A stretch of 64,000 bases of DNA from Geothrix fuzhouensis (GCF_024609325.1 NZ_JANHMQ010000001.1:1517027-1581026), one strand, 5' to 3'. Shown: positions 19,667-29,067, counted from the stretch's first letter. The notes: generated by a model not told the origin, from the sequence alone. Made by a program: numbers and translations.

Positions 19667-20581
19667 ATGCCATTTCTCGACCTTCCACCCTGGATCCTGA
19701 GCCTCTTCTTGGCCCCCTTCGGGCTGCTGCTGGGCTCGTTCTCCAACGTGCTCATCCACCGGCTGCCCCAGGAGGCGCCGGAGGATCGCAACGTGGTGAC
19801 GAAGGCCAGTCATTGCCCGTCCTGCAAAGCGAAGATCAAGCCCTGGCACAACGTGCCGCTCTTCGGCTGGCTGTGGCTGCGGGGAAAGTGTGCGGCCTGC
19901 GGCTGGCGCATCCCGGTGCGCTACCCCCTGGTGGAGCTGCTGGGCGGCCTGATCCTGGGCAGCGCCCACTGGTTCTTCCCCTTCGGAACGCTCATCTGGG
20001 TCAAGGCCGTGATCTGCGCCTACGCGCTGGTGGTGTTGTTCTTCACGGATTTCACGGAGATGATCCTGCCGGACGTGATCCAGTTCCCCCTGATGGCCCT
20101 CGGCGTTCTGTTCGCCCTACCCCAACTGGTCCGGCCCGAAACGCTCGTGAACGCCTGGGGCCGCGGCGACACGCTGATCCAGGCCCTGGCCTTCCACAAC
20201 GGCCTGCAGCCCGCCCCGGCCTACCACGGCTTCGAGCCCACGGTCACCGGGCAGGCCAGCCTCCTGGGTCTGGTCATTGGCTACGGCGCCCCCGCCCTGC
20301 TGAACCTGACCTACAAGGCCATCCGCAAGACCGACGGCCTGGGCATGGGCGACTTCAAGATGCTGGCCTGGCTGGGCGCTTTCTGGGGCTGGGGTCCCAT
20401 GCTGGGAATCCTCTTCCTGGGTGCGGGCCTGGGCGCCGCCGTGGGCCTGCCCCTCATGCTCACCCGCCGCACCGGCGGGCAGACCATGCTGCCCTTCGGC
20501 TGTTTCCTCGCCCTGGCCACGCCGGTCGTGGTGTTTTTCGGACGGGCGCTGTGGTTGGGGTACCTGGGAGTGGTGGGCTGA
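19667..20581 (+). CDS. pilD: prepilin peptidase / leader peptidase (type IV pili or type II secretion)
   Basis: 304 residues. The N-terminal zinc finger CPSCKAKI...CAACGWRI (about 46-88) is characteristic of bifunctional PilD enzymes that cleave and N-methylate prepilins. The aspartyl protease residues lie in FTDFTEMILPD and in GMGDFKML (GxGD). There are about eight membrane helices. ATG at 19667 is preceded by only a weak site. No pilin genes lie beside it. It contains an unusually long loop (about 160-200). Confidence 0.93.
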   Translation: MPFLDLPPWILSLFLAPFGLLLGSFSNVLIHRLPQEAPEDRNVVTKASHCPSCKAKIKPWHNVPLFGWLWLRGKCAACGWRIPVRYPLVELLGGLILGSAHWFFPFGTLIWVKAVICAYALVVLFFTDFTEMILPDVIQFPLMALGVLFALPQLVRPETLVNAWGRGDTLIQALAFHNGLQPAPAYHGFEPTVTGQASLLGLVIGYGAPALLNLTYKAIRKTDGLGMGDFKMLAWLGAFWGWGPMLGILFLGAGLGAAVGLPLMLTRRTGGQTMLPFGCFLALATPVVVFFGRALWLGYLGVVG

Positions 20582-20685
20582 CCTGACCGGTCCCGCCCCC
20601 AAGCCAGCGGGAGCATGCGACCTACTTTCTGGCGGATCGGCTCCCTGTCGCTACACTTTGGGCTTTCCCTTCCTCGCAGGACGCC

Positions 20686-21666
20686 ATGGTCTCCCCCTTC
20701 CGCGGACCCTCTCTCCCCGACGACCTCGGCCTGGGCCTCCAGGGGGGGTCCCATCGCGGCGTCAACAAGGACGGTTCCTTCAATGTGCGCCGCCTGGGCC
20801 TTCCCCGCTTCCGGGCCTACGACCTCTACCACCACCTCATCACCATGGGCTGGGGCCCCTTCCTGGGGCTGCTGTTCCTGGCCTTCCTCGTCACCAACGC
20901 CCTCTTCGCCCTCGTCTACCTGGGCGTCGGGATGGAGCACTTCATCCGGCCGGGCGGTGAGACGCTCTCGGCCCGCCTGGAGGATGCCTTCTTCTTCAGC
21001 GCCCAGACGCTCACCACCGTGGGCTACGGGCACATCAGCCCCAGAGGCACCCTCGCCAGCTCCGTGGCGGCCCTGGAGTCCCTCCTGGGCCTCCTCACCT
21101 TCGCCCTGGCCACGGGCCTCCTGTATGGGCGGTTTTCCCGGCCCCAGGCCTGCCTGCGCTTCAGCGCCAGGGCTGTGGTGGCCCCCTACCGGCAGATCAC
21201 GGGCTTCATGTTCCGCCTCGTCAACATGCGCAGCAATCAGCTCATCGAAGTAGAGGCGACGGTGAGTCTGTCGTTCGAGGATCCGGAATCCGGCCTGCGC
21301 CGCTACACCCTGCTGCCGCTCGAGCGCTCGAAGATCCACCTCTTCCCGTCCAACTGGACCGTGGTCCATCCCATCGACGAGGAGAGCCCCCTTCGGGGCA
21401 TGACGTCCGAGGACCTGCGCCGGGCCAAGGCCGAGTTCATCGTCCTCATCAAGGCCTTCGACGACACCTTCTCGCAGACCATCTACGCCCGAACCTCCTA
21501 CACTGCCGAGGAGGTGAGCTGGGGCGCGAGGTTCAAACCCATGATCTTCGCGACGGCGGACGGCATGACCGAGCTGGATGTGGGACGCCTGGATGCCCTG
21601 GAAGAGGCCGTCAGCCCCCCTGGCTCAATTCCATCAGCACACCACCGGTCTCTGATGGGTGGATGA
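20686..21666 (+). CDS. inward-rectifier K+ channel (KirBac type)
   Basis: 326 residues. A slide helix, TM1 (about 57-80), pore helix and selectivity filter TVGYG (111-115), TM2 (about 124-147), then the immunoglobulin-like cytoplasmic domain (about 155-310) with SLSFEDPESGLRRYTLLPLERSKI and TSYTAEEVSWGARF. All are features of prokaryotic Kir channels. AGGA precedes the ATG. The last 56 bases overlap the convergent epimerase gene. Confidence 0.93.
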   Translation: MVSPFRGPSLPDDLGLGLQGGSHRGVNKDGSFNVRRLGLPRFRAYDLYHHLITMGWGPFLGLLFLAFLVTNALFALVYLGVGMEHFIRPGGETLSARLEDAFFFSAQTLTTVGYGHISPRGTLASSVAALESLLGLLTFALATGLLYGRFSRPQACLRFSARAVVAPYRQITGFMFRLVNMRSNQLIEVEATVSLSFEDPESGLRRYTLLPLERSKIHLFPSNWTVVHPIDEESPLRGMTSEDLRRAKAEFIVLIKAFDDTFSQTIYARTSYTAEEVSWGARFKPMIFATADGMTELDVGRLDALEEAVSPPGSIPSAHHRSLMGG

Positions 21667-22015
21667 AGGCCACGCGGCAGCCGTGGGCGCCGTTCCGGGG
21701 GGCCTGGTCGATCATGCGGACGCCCTTGGCCAGGAGCTGGGCCACGGCGGCGTCGATGTCGTCCACCTCGAAGCAGACGTGGTGGATGCCGGGGCCGCGC
21801 TTCGCCAGGAACTTGCCGATGGGGCCCTCGGGATCGGTGCTCTCCAGGAACTCCAGGGTGCTCTCGCCCACGGGGAAGAAGGCCGTGGTCACCTTCTGCT
21901 CGGGCACGGCCTCGGTGTGGTCGGCGCCCATGTCGAAGAGGCGCGCCATCCGCGCCATGGCCTCGTCCAGGCCCGGCGCCGCGATACCCAGATGATTGAT
22001 GCGTAGCAGCTTCAT
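21611..22015 (-). CDS. mce: methylmalonyl-CoA epimerase
   Basis: 134 residues, VOC fold in two beta-alpha-beta modules. Metal ligands appear in INHLGIAAP (His8), GIHHVCFEVDD, and the closing Glu in GVLMELSQ. The phrase KVTTAFFPVGESTLEFLES fits Mce. It interconverts (R)- and (S)-methylmalonyl-CoA in propionate metabolism. Its 3' end overlaps the K+ channel gene tail to tail. Confidence 0.9.
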   Translation of the reverse strand: MKLLRINHLGIAAPGLDEAMARMARLFDMGADHTEAVPEQKVTTAFFPVGESTLEFLESTDPEGPIGKFLAKRGPGIHHVCFEVDDIDAAVAQLLAKGVRMIDQAPRNGAHGCRVAFIHPSETGGVLMELSQGG

Positions 22016-22061
22016 GCGGGACTCCCGTGCCCCAGTGTACGGGACCGGGGCGGCAGTGACC

Positions 22062-22304
22062 TCAGTGCTGGCAGGCGGGGGCCATGCCCAGGATCACGGT
22101 CCCATCAGCCAGCTGGATCTTGCCCTTGCTGCCCAGGAAGGCGATGACGCCGTCGAAGTCGAAGGTATCCCCATGGCAGTTGCAGTAAGTGGCCGCGGCG
22201 CCGTGGGCGGCGACGGAGGCGGCACGCAGCTCCTCCAGGCGGCAGGTCCCACCCTTCCCCACCAGGAGGGACAGCAGGTCGTGGCCGTAGAGAGGGTCGG
22301 TCAT
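22062..22304 (-). CDS. YecH-like (DUF2492) small putative metal-binding protein
   Basis: 80 residues. YGHDLLSLLVGKGGTCRLEEL, ATYCNCHGDTFDFDGVIAFLGSKGKI and a terminal CQH match the E. coli YecH/DUF2492 pattern, with conserved His, two Cys and a C-terminal Cys/His that look like a metal site. The function is unknown. Confidence 0.8.
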   Translation of the reverse strand: MTDPLYGHDLLSLLVGKGGTCRLEELRAASVAAHGAAATYCNCHGDTFDFDGVIAFLGSKGKIQLADGTVILGMAPACQH

Positions 22305-22315
22305 GGGGGCTCCAG

Positions 22316-22337
22316 TTCAGGAGTCATGGCTCCTGAA
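22316..22337 (-). other. hairpin between holB and the YecH-like gene
   Basis: A perfect 8-bp stem (TTCAGGAG and its complement) with a six-base loop lies just before the YecH-like start and 30 bases after holB. It could be a weak terminator or an RNA structure that includes a GGAG sequence. Confidence 0.35.
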
Positions 22338-22368
22338 TCCAGTGTACCGGGGTTGGCGGTGATCGGGA

Positions 22369-23382
22369 TCACGCCCCCTGAAGGGCCAGTCCCACTTCCC
22401 GCAGCAGGGGCTCGGGGCTGAGGTTCCGGGTCAGGTTCCGCAGGGACTCCAGGGCAGCCTCCTGGGCCGGCCTCAGGTCCCGGGGCTGGGCCGCCAGGGG
22501 TTCCAGGGCCTCCCGCCAGGGTTCCAGCGCCGGAGCTTCGCCAGCACGCAGCCGAGCCACGTCTGCCAGGAGACGCAGGAGCAGCTCCAGGGGTTGGCGC
22601 AGCTGCTCGCCCTGGGCCACGGACGAATCCCGTTCGGGCAGCAGGGCCTGGCCGGCCTCACTGAAGGAACGCCCCCCCAGCAGCGCGAGCCAAGCCTCGA
22701 CCTGGGCCTCGGCCCGGCGGAAGGCAGCTTCGTCCAGGAAGCGCAGGCCTCCCTCCCCCAGGGCGGTCCAGCGGGGGCGGTCCACCTCGGTCCAGCCGTT
22801 CTGGAGGGCGACGGCCCAGGCCTCCTCCGGGCCCAGAGGCGCGAAGGGGATGCGCTCGCAGCGGCTGCGGATGGTCTGGAGCAGGGCTTCGGGGCGATGC
22901 GACACCAGGATGAAATGGGTGCCCTCGGGCGGCTCTTCGAGGGTCTTCAGCAGGAGGTTGGCGCTGTTCTCGTTGAGACGGTGGGCTTCCTCCACGAGGA
23001 TCCAGCGATGGCAGCCCACGGGAGGCGCCAGCGAGGCCCACTCGATGACGCCCCGGCTGAACCGCGGCTGGCGCTCGGAATCGAGGCCCTCGCGGATCTG
23101 GTCGATGCGGATGACCCCAGCCTTCCCTTCGGGAACGATGCGCAGCAGGTTGGGCAGCTCGAAGGGCAGGTCATCCCCCATCACCATGCGGCAGCCCTCG
23201 CACTGGCCGCAGGCGTTGCGGCGGAAGCAGATCTCGCGCCGGGCCAGTTCCAGGGCCACCCGGCGCTTGCCGATGCCCTCGGGCCCCGTGAAGAGCAGCG
23301 AGCCGCGGATCCGCCCCCCCTGGAGGCGGTCCAGCAGTCGCTGGCGGATGGCGTGGTGGCCGACGAGGTCCTGGGCGAACAT
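22369..23382 (-). CDS. holB: DNA polymerase III delta-prime clamp-loader subunit
   Basis: 337 residues. The P-loop LLFTGPEGIGKRRVALELAR is at about 29-48. A zinc module CxxC..C is seen in CGQCEGCRMV. The sensor region RWILVEEAHRLNENSANLLLKTLEEPPEGTHFILVS (in two stretches) is diagnostic for HolB/DnaX proteins. It starts at ATG 23382 in a TGATG overlap with tmk; the tmk-holB pair is a very common bacterial operon. Confidence 0.93.
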   Translation of the reverse strand: MFAQDLVGHHAIRQRLLDRLQGGRIRGSLLFTGPEGIGKRRVALELARREICFRRNACGQCEGCRMVMGDDLPFELPNLLRIVPEGKAGVIRIDQIREGLDSERQPRFSRGVIEWASLAPPVGCHRWILVEEAHRLNENSANLLLKTLEEPPEGTHFILVSHRPEALLQTIRSRCERIPFAPLGPEEAWAVALQNGWTEVDRPRWTALGEGGLRFLDEAAFRRAEAQVEAWLALLGGRSFSEAGQALLPERDSSVAQGEQLRQPLELLLRLLADVARLRAGEAPALEPWREALEPLAAQPRDLRPAQEAALESLRNLTRNLSPEPLLREVGLALQGA

Positions 23383-24047
23383 CAATCCACCTGGAACCCG
23401 GCGCTGCGCAGGAGCGGCGCCACCCGGGCCCAGATGGAGGCTTCCACCTGATCCACGGGATCCCGCGCCGGCACCAGGGCCACCCGGGCAGGGTGGGCCT
23501 GGGCGATGACCAGGAAGCGGTTCCGCACCTTGCGGTGGAATTCCAGGGCCGCCTGGTCGAAGCGGGTTTCCGCGAACTCCCCCCCCAGCGACAGGTTGCG
23601 GACCTCCACCCGCTGGAGCGACACCTCCGGATCCATGTCCAGCAGCACGGTGAGGTTCGGGCGCAGGCCCCGCAGCACGATCTCGCTGAGGCGGTCCAGA
23701 GTGGCTTCGGAGACACCGCAGGCGCCCTGGTAGGCCCGGGTGGAATCCTCGAAGCGATCCACCAGCACCACCTTGTCCTCGGCCAGAGCGGGCCGGATCA
23801 CCTTCTCCAAGTGCTGAGCCCGGTCCGCATAGAAGAGCAGCAGCTCGGCATCCGCGCACCAGGTTTCGCCGCTGGCGTGGGGCTCGAGCAACAGGCGACG
23901 GAGTTCCCGGCCCAGGGTCGTGCCGCCGGGCTCCTTGGATACCACCAGGGGCAGGCCGAGATGCCGCAGCCGCTCGGAGAGCCGCAGCATCTGGGTCGAC
24001 TTCCCCGAACCCTCAACGCCTTCGATGGTGATGAACACGCCCCGCAA
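23382..24047 (-). CDS. tmk: thymidylate kinase
   Basis: 221 residues. The P-loop is IEGVEGSGKSTQ (about 8-19), with VSKEPGGT, the DR motif VLVDRFEDSTRAYQG and the lid region near EVRNLSLGGEFAETRFDQA. It phosphorylates dTMP to dTDP. The start codon is TTG with GGAGG five bases upstream. It is coupled to holB by a one-base overlap. Confidence 0.93.
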   Translation of the reverse strand: MRGVFITIEGVEGSGKSTQMLRLSERLRHLGLPLVVSKEPGGTTLGRELRRLLLEPHASGETWCADAELLLFYADRAQHLEKVIRPALAEDKVVLVDRFEDSTRAYQGACGVSEATLDRLSEIVLRGLRPNLTVLLDMDPEVSLQRVEVRNLSLGGEFAETRFDQAALEFHRKVRNRFLVIAQAHPARVALVPARDPVDQVEASIWARVAPLLRSAGFQVD

Positions 24048-24146
24048 GCGGACCTCCGTCCGATGAGGATACCCGGGGGTCGGGCCTTCGCGGTTTGGCC
24101 GCCTTCCGCCGCAGTGCTATCCTGCTTGAAACTCCAGGAGTTCCAG

Positions 24147-25292
24147 GTGGCCGAAGCGATCCATTGCCCCAGCTGCTCCACCCGATACCGCCTGCGTCCA
24201 GAGCGGTTGAAACCCTTCCTCCGCCGGGCCCGGTGCTTCTCCTGCGGCGAAGTGTTCCCCCTGCATGACGCGGCCCCACTCCCGCCGCCCGAGGCCCCTG
24301 CCGCCACCGCCAGTTACGACCTGGCGGACATAGCCGCTGCCCTGGAGCCGGTGCCAGCCGCCCACCTTGAGGAGGCACCGCCGGCCCCCTCCTCCCTGAC
24401 CCTGGGCGATCTGGAGAGCACGGACGCGGAAATACTGGAAAAGACCCTGTCGGGCCTCTCGACATCCCTTCCCGGGATACCGGGTGAGGCCGCACCGATC
24501 GAAGCAACTCCGGTAGCGGTGGCCCCCTTCGCCGCGCCCTCAGTCGCCCCCGTGGCCCCCGACGCCGCGGTGCCGGAAGTCGGCGAGGACACCCTGACCG
24601 GCACGTACAGCTCCGCCCGGGATGCCATCAGCAAGTTGTTCGCCGGCATGCCGGAGGTCCCCTCAGCGTCGAAGGCTCCCAAGGAGTCCGGGCCCACGGA
24701 CATGGAAGCCACGCTGTCGGCCCTGGAGGCCACCCTGGGCAAGGGGGGCGCCACCCCCCCCGGCCTGCCGCCCAGATCGGACGGCGACGAGCCCACCTTC
24801 ACGGGCCACCTTCCGGAGACCCTCCAGGCGCCCTCCACCGCCACGATGCGCCTCTCCCAGGAGGACCTCATGGCCGCCCTGCGAACGGGCGCGCCGAGCC
24901 AGCCCACGGAGGCCTTGCGGCCCTCGGACTTGTTGTCCCCTCTCCCGGCACCGCCGAGTCCGGCCCCCTCGCCCGTCCAGGCCACTGAACCCGCTCCGGC
25001 CGAGGACACTGGCGCTGAACGGCTGCGCCTGAAGATCGGCGAGGAAATCTACCCGAGCCTCACCATGGCCCAGCTGGCCGCCTGGATCGAGGAAGGCCGG
25101 ATCCTGGAGCACCACCTGGTGGCCAGGCAACACAGCGAGAACTGGCTGGAAGCCCACAAAGTCCCCGGTCTGCGTCCGATCTTTGAACGCCTGCGGCGCG
25201 AGCGCGGGGACGCGGGCTCCTCCTTCGATTCCCCCATCCTGGAGATCGCTCCCAAGAAGAGCCTCTTCGGTGGCCTTTTCGGGAAGAACTGA
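24147..25292 (+). CDS. zinc-ribbon protein with long Pro/Ala linker and C-terminal GYF_2-like domain
   Basis: 381 residues. The GTG start has AGGAG six bases before. The N-terminus is an MJ0042-type zinc ribbon (CPSCSTRYRLRPERL...ARCFSCGEVF, about 6-40). Residues 45-290 are low-complexity Pro/Ala/Thr/Glu. The C-terminal 75 residues (LRLKIGEEIYPSLTMAQLAAWIEEGRILEHHLV in two pieces) look like the GYF_2/DUF4339 type of short protein-interaction domain. No membrane helix is seen. The function is unknown; an adaptor role is inference. Confidence 0.75.
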   Translation: MAEAIHCPSCSTRYRLRPERLKPFLRRARCFSCGEVFPLHDAAPLPPPEAPAATASYDLADIAAALEPVPAAHLEEAPPAPSSLTLGDLESTDAEILEKTLSGLSTSLPGIPGEAAPIEATPVAVAPFAAPSVAPVAPDAAVPEVGEDTLTGTYSSARDAISKLFAGMPEVPSASKAPKESGPTDMEATLSALEATLGKGGATPPGLPPRSDGDEPTFTGHLPETLQAPSTATMRLSQEDLMAALRTGAPSQPTEALRPSDLLSPLPAPPSPAPSPVQATEPAPAEDTGAERLRLKIGEEIYPSLTMAQLAAWIEEGRILEHHLVARQHSENWLEAHKVPGLRPIFERLRRERGDAGSSFDSPILEIAPKKSLFGGLFGKN

Positions 25293-25293
25293 C

Positions 25294-25779
25294 ATGCAGA
25301 TCCTCGCCCTCGCCGCCCTCGTCTGCCTCACCCAGGCCCCGGCCACTCAGCCGCCAGCGGCTACCCCCGCGCCTGCCCCAGTCGCCGAAGTCTCCCTCTC
25401 CTACTACGCCGAGACCCTCCCCTTCGCCTGGGATCGCATGATCCCCCTGACGGTGAACGTGGATGGCCTCAAGGTCACCAGCATCTTCTTCAACCGGCGG
25501 GAGGTGAAGCCGGGGTTCTTCAACATCCTCCAGGGCGCCGAGTTCGGCACCCGGGCCCAGGTGGAGGTGACGAATACCGCCAAATACCCCAAGGTTCCGG
25601 GCTTCGCCGTGGCCGTGCTGGACAAGGACGGCAAGCTGCTGGGCGTGGCTTCTGGCGGCACCAAAGTCGGCACCATCAAGCCCGGCGAGACCGAGACCTT
25701 CGACCTGAACTTCACCCAGGTGAAGGAACGCCTCGCGAAGGGCGACCGGTTCTTGCTGGCCATCGAACTGAGGAACTGA
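25294..25779 (+). CDS. small secreted protein of unknown function
   Basis: 161 residues. A short signal peptide (1-14) and Pro/Ala linker precede a compact beta-rich domain (30-161) with VEVTNTAKYPKVPGFAVAVLDKDGKLLG and GTIKPGETETFDLNF, which resembles FxLYD-type domains in layout. ATG lies one base after the stop of the zinc-ribbon gene, so they share a transcript. Confidence 0.65.
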   Translation: MQILALAALVCLTQAPATQPPAATPAPAPVAEVSLSYYAETLPFAWDRMIPLTVNVDGLKVTSIFFNRREVKPGFFNILQGAEFGTRAQVEVTNTAKYPKVPGFAVAVLDKDGKLLGVASGGTKVGTIKPGETETFDLNFTQVKERLAKGDRFLLAIELRN

Positions 25780-25861
25780 CCTCCATCCCAGTGACGTTGG
25801 GCGGTGGCGACGGCTCGGGTCCCACCGACCCCGGGATCGCCTCAAACCTACGAGGAGGGCC

Positions 25862-27769
25862 ATGCCCATGGATTCCCCCCTCTCCGCCCGACTGGAACCC
25901 GGCCGCGCCCTGGTGGCCCTTCAACGGGAATGGATCACGCCTGAGCAGTTCCGGGAGATCCTCCACTGCGGCCCAGATGATGGCCCGCAGTTGGAGCGTC
26001 TGCAGCGGGAAGGGGTGATCCCGGCCGAGCGTCTGGCGGAAGTGTACGGATCCACGGTGTTGCTGGCCCCGAAGGCGGCGATTGAACGGCTGGGAGAGGC
26101 CTTCATCAAGGCCGCCGCCTCTGGGGAGGCCCTCAAGAAGGGTGATTGGATCGCCGCGCGGTATCGCATCCTTGACAGCCTCAACGGGGCCTTCGGCCGG
26201 GTCTACGTTTGCGAGGCGAAGACCGGCGAGGCCTACCGGCGAGGGGACAGCCGGGTCGCTCTCAAGACCCCTCTCCGCCAGCACCTCATCGGACCCAGGG
26301 CCCTGGACGCCTTCCACACTGAGGCCGCCCAATGGATTGCTCTTGGCGCCCACCCGAACATCGTCCTGGCCTATGGCGTGGAGGAGCACCTCCGGCTGCC
26401 CTTCCTGGTGATGGAGTACGTCGAGGGGGCCCGAAGCCTGCACCACGAAATCCAGGCCGGACGGATGAACTGGCTCCGGGCCCTGTGGGTGGCCGTGGAC
26501 GTGGCCCGGGGTCTGGCCTATGCAGAGCGGCGGCTCGGCCTCGTGCACGGGGACCTCAAGCCCTCCAATCTCCTGATCACGCGGGAGGGATCCGTGAAGG
26601 TCGCGGATTTTGGCCTCTCGCTCTGCCCGGGGCTTGGGACAGACGCCGAGGCGGACACCCTGGCTGGCACATTCGGCTACGTCGCGCCGGAGATGTACCT
26701 GGAGGCACCCTGTCGGACTTCGCAGACGGATGTGTACGCCTTCGGCGCGACCCTCTTCGAGGCGGTCACCGGCCGGCGACCCTTCCCGGACGACCAGCCC
26801 TGGCTCAACCGCGTACAGGACCCACCCGACCCAAGGCGCACGGATCCCAGCCTGCCGGACCCCTTCGCCGACCTGATCCTCGCCTGCCTCCAGCGCGATC
26901 CCGAGGCACGGCCGGCCGGATTCCAGGAACTGGTGCCAGCCCTGGAGGCGATGCACCTGCGGCTGCAGGGAACCCCACCGCCACCGTCCCTGGAGCCGGA
27001 CGCCCCTGCCCAGGCCGACGCCCTGGCCAACCTCGCCGGCTCCTGGCTGAACCTCGAGCGGTTGGGAAAGGCGGAGGACGCGGCCAGAACGGCCCTGCGG
27101 CTGGATCCGGCCCATTGGAAGGCCCACTGCGCCCTGGGCCGCGTGCGGATGCGCCGGGGCGACTTTCCCGGGGCTCTGGCCTGTTTTGAATCCGCTCATC
27201 GAAGCGCCCCGGAGGAGGTGATCCCGTTCGTGAACGCAGCCCTGGCCGCCCGAGACGCCGGGGACGACCAGCGAACCTCCTCCTGGTTGGAGCGGAGTAT
27301 CCGCAGGTGCCACGAGACGGGACGCTACGCGGAATTGAACGCCATCTCCCTCTTGCTGGTTGAGCGGCTGCCTGCAGACGAAGCCCTGGACCTGATCGCC
27401 CGCATCCTGGCTGAGGATCCCGCGGCGGTCATGACGTGGAACAACCAGGCGATTCTCTTCCGCTGGCAGGGCCGTCCAGACGAGGCATTGGCAAGCGCCG
27501 AGCGAGCCCTCATCATCAATCCCATCTACGCCAAAGCCTGGAGCAACCGGGCCACGGCCCTGGTGGAGCTGGGGCGCTTCGGCGAGGCTCTCGAATCCGC
27601 TAGCAGGGCCCTGGAACTCGATCCCCGGGTGGCAGCCGCCTACGCAGCCAAGGCCACGGCCCTGGCCCAGCTGGATCAGCTTCCGGAGGCCCGCGCCTGC
27701 CTCCAGAACGGGCTCCGGATCCTGCCGGATCATCCCCTGCTGATCCGGGCCTGTCAGGCCTTCAGCTAG
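25862..27769 (+). CDS. Hanks-type Ser/Thr protein kinase with C-terminal TPR repeats
   Basis: 635 residues. Residues 1-95 are a separate helical region. The kinase domain covers about 100-365: glycine loop GAFGRVYV, ATP-lysine in VALK (Lys135), catalytic loop HGDLKPSN (229-236), DFG (249-251) and APE (275-277), all intact. Residues 385-635 are tetratricopeptide repeats (NLERLGKAEDAARTALRLDP, NNQAILFRWQGRPDEALASAERAL and others). No membrane segment is present, so it is cytoplasmic, unlike PASTA kinases. Two ATGs (25862, 25868) follow GAGGAGG. The last four bases overlap the convergent CFI-box gene. Confidence 0.9.
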   Translation: MPMDSPLSARLEPGRALVALQREWITPEQFREILHCGPDDGPQLERLQREGVIPAERLAEVYGSTVLLAPKAAIERLGEAFIKAAASGEALKKGDWIAARYRILDSLNGAFGRVYVCEAKTGEAYRRGDSRVALKTPLRQHLIGPRALDAFHTEAAQWIALGAHPNIVLAYGVEEHLRLPFLVMEYVEGARSLHHEIQAGRMNWLRALWVAVDVARGLAYAERRLGLVHGDLKPSNLLITREGSVKVADFGLSLCPGLGTDAEADTLAGTFGYVAPEMYLEAPCRTSQTDVYAFGATLFEAVTGRRPFPDDQPWLNRVQDPPDPRRTDPSLPDPFADLILACLQRDPEARPAGFQELVPALEAMHLRLQGTPPPPSLEPDAPAQADALANLAGSWLNLERLGKAEDAARTALRLDPAHWKAHCALGRVRMRRGDFPGALACFESAHRSAPEEVIPFVNAALAARDAGDDQRTSSWLERSIRRCHETGRYAELNAISLLLVERLPADEALDLIARILAEDPAAVMTWNNQAILFRWQGRPDEALASAERALIINPIYAKAWSNRATALVELGRFGEALESASRALELDPRVAAAYAAKATALAQLDQLPEARACLQNGLRILPDHPLLIRACQAFS

Positions 27770-28605
27770 GCTCTCTTGAACCGGCGCGCCAGGGGTTGGA
27801 TCAGGGCGCGGCGGACCCACCGGCGGAGCCGGGGCGATCGCTCGATCCACCGGGCCAGCGGCGGGGAGATCCGGTAGTAGGCGTCCACGGCGAACCGGCC
27901 GAAGCGACGTCTCAGCAGCCGTTCGTCCCGGAAGCCCCGCAGAACCTCGACCTCCCAGGCATCCGGGGATCCGCAGGCGGCGGTGGCGATGAAGCAGCCC
28001 CCCTTCTTGAGCGGAAAGGCGACCAGGCTGGCCTTCCCGCGCTGGTGCAGGAGGACCTTGCTGCAGGCCGGGGACATCCGGACCCGCTGTAGGCCCTCCC
28101 GGCGCTGGGCCGCGATCGGGTCACCCACGGGGTTCCCGCTCCAGTCCAAGTCCCCGATCACCCAGAGGTCCGCCAGGGAGACCGGCTTGTACCCGTTTTC
28201 GAACCGGGGCAGAACTTCCTCCCACGTGCCGAAGGTCACTGGAGACCCCGTGAGCATGAAGGCTCCGTGGTCCAGTTGCGCCCCGGCCTCGCCGTTGCCG
28301 TCGCAGGCCAGGTATAGGACCCCCCCCTTGCGCCCTTGAAGCCGGGCCTCGATCAGGGGCAGGATCCCGAAGAAGGCCACCACATGCTTCCGGGCCCGCT
28401 CATCCAGTTCCAGGACCAGTTCGAGGTTCTTACTCTCCCGTTGGGCGGTCCACTGTGCCATGAGGGACCGGAGTGCCGCCACTTCTTCGGGCAGGAGGGT
28501 TTCGATCCGATGGCCGCGTGAATCCGCGTACTCGGCCATCTGGAAGCGCTCCTGGATGGATTCCAGGAACTGCGTGGTCGCCCGTTCGATGCCTTCATCA
28601 CTCAT
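27766..28605 (-). CDS. CFI-box-CTERM protein of unknown function
   Basis: 279 residues from ATG 28605 (AAAGG four bases before; an ATG four codons upstream is less well placed). The N-terminal two thirds is unrecognised. The C-terminal part has GGCFIATAACGSPDAWEVEVLRGFRDERLLRR and then YYRISPPLARWI, the CFI-box C-terminal module found in many bacterial proteins of unknown function; it ends with a basic patch. It is convergent with the kinase gene, overlapping by four bases, and follows two same-strand genes. Confidence 0.7.
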   Translation of the reverse strand: MSDEGIERATTQFLESIQERFQMAEYADSRGHRIETLLPEEVAALRSLMAQWTAQRESKNLELVLELDERARKHVVAFFGILPLIEARLQGRKGGVLYLACDGNGEAGAQLDHGAFMLTGSPVTFGTWEEVLPRFENGYKPVSLADLWVIGDLDWSGNPVGDPIAAQRREGLQRVRMSPACSKVLLHQRGKASLVAFPLKKGGCFIATAACGSPDAWEVEVLRGFRDERLLRRRFGRFAVDAYYRISPPLARWIERSPRLRRWVRRALIQPLARRFKRA

Positions 28606-28629
28606 GGGACCTTTCATCTGGGCTGGGCC

Positions 28630-29067
28630 TCATGGCTCCGCACGCACCACCTTCACGGTGCCCTTGGGCCTCATCAGAACCTTCACCTTCCAGGGTTGGG
28701 CGAAGGCCTGGGTGACGAAGGCATCGGGGGCTGGCGGCCGCACCCGCCAACGAACAAGGAGGTCGTCCCCCTGGGGCACGGCGTTCAGGAATTCGAGGGT
28801 GAAACCACCCGTGGGGCGCCGCCCCGCGAAAGCCACCACGGCACAGCAGCGGGTGAAGTCCAGGGGCGGGGCCGACTGGTCCAGGCGACGCCAGAGCCGG
28901 TTCCACTGCGCCGTGTTGGTCACAACCTCGGCGCTGGTCTCGGAGTCACCGTGGTACCGTCCCCGCCACTCCTGGTCCTCCACCCCCTGGGCCATGCCCG
29001 CAGCCAAGCGGACAGGCGAGGTGCCCAGCAAAAAGCAAAGGGACAGCACGAACAGTTGCGCGTTCAT
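28630..29067 (-). CDS. secreted PrcB-C-like protein
   Basis: 145 residues with a signal peptide (1-23). The mature part contains RCCAVVAFAGRRPTGGFTLEFLNAV and ends with PWKVKVLMRPKGTVKVV, the layout of the PrcB C-terminal domain family (protease-complex-subunit-like). GGAGAGG precedes the ATG. The start overlaps the stop of the upstream membrane gene (ATGA), so the two are coupled. Confidence 0.65.
   Translation of the reverse strand: MNAQLFVLSLCFLLGTSPVRLAAGMAQGVEDQEWRGRYHGDSETSAEVVTNTAQWNRLWRRLDQSAPPLDFTRCCAVVAFAGRRPTGGFTLEFLNAVPQGDDLLVRWRVRPPAPDAFVTQAFAQPWKVKVLMRPKGTVKVVRAEP

Noticed and set aside
23493..24146. N-terminal extension of the zinc-ribbon gene
   Set aside because: Antisense to tmk, no homology, and the GTG at 24147 has an AGGAG site.
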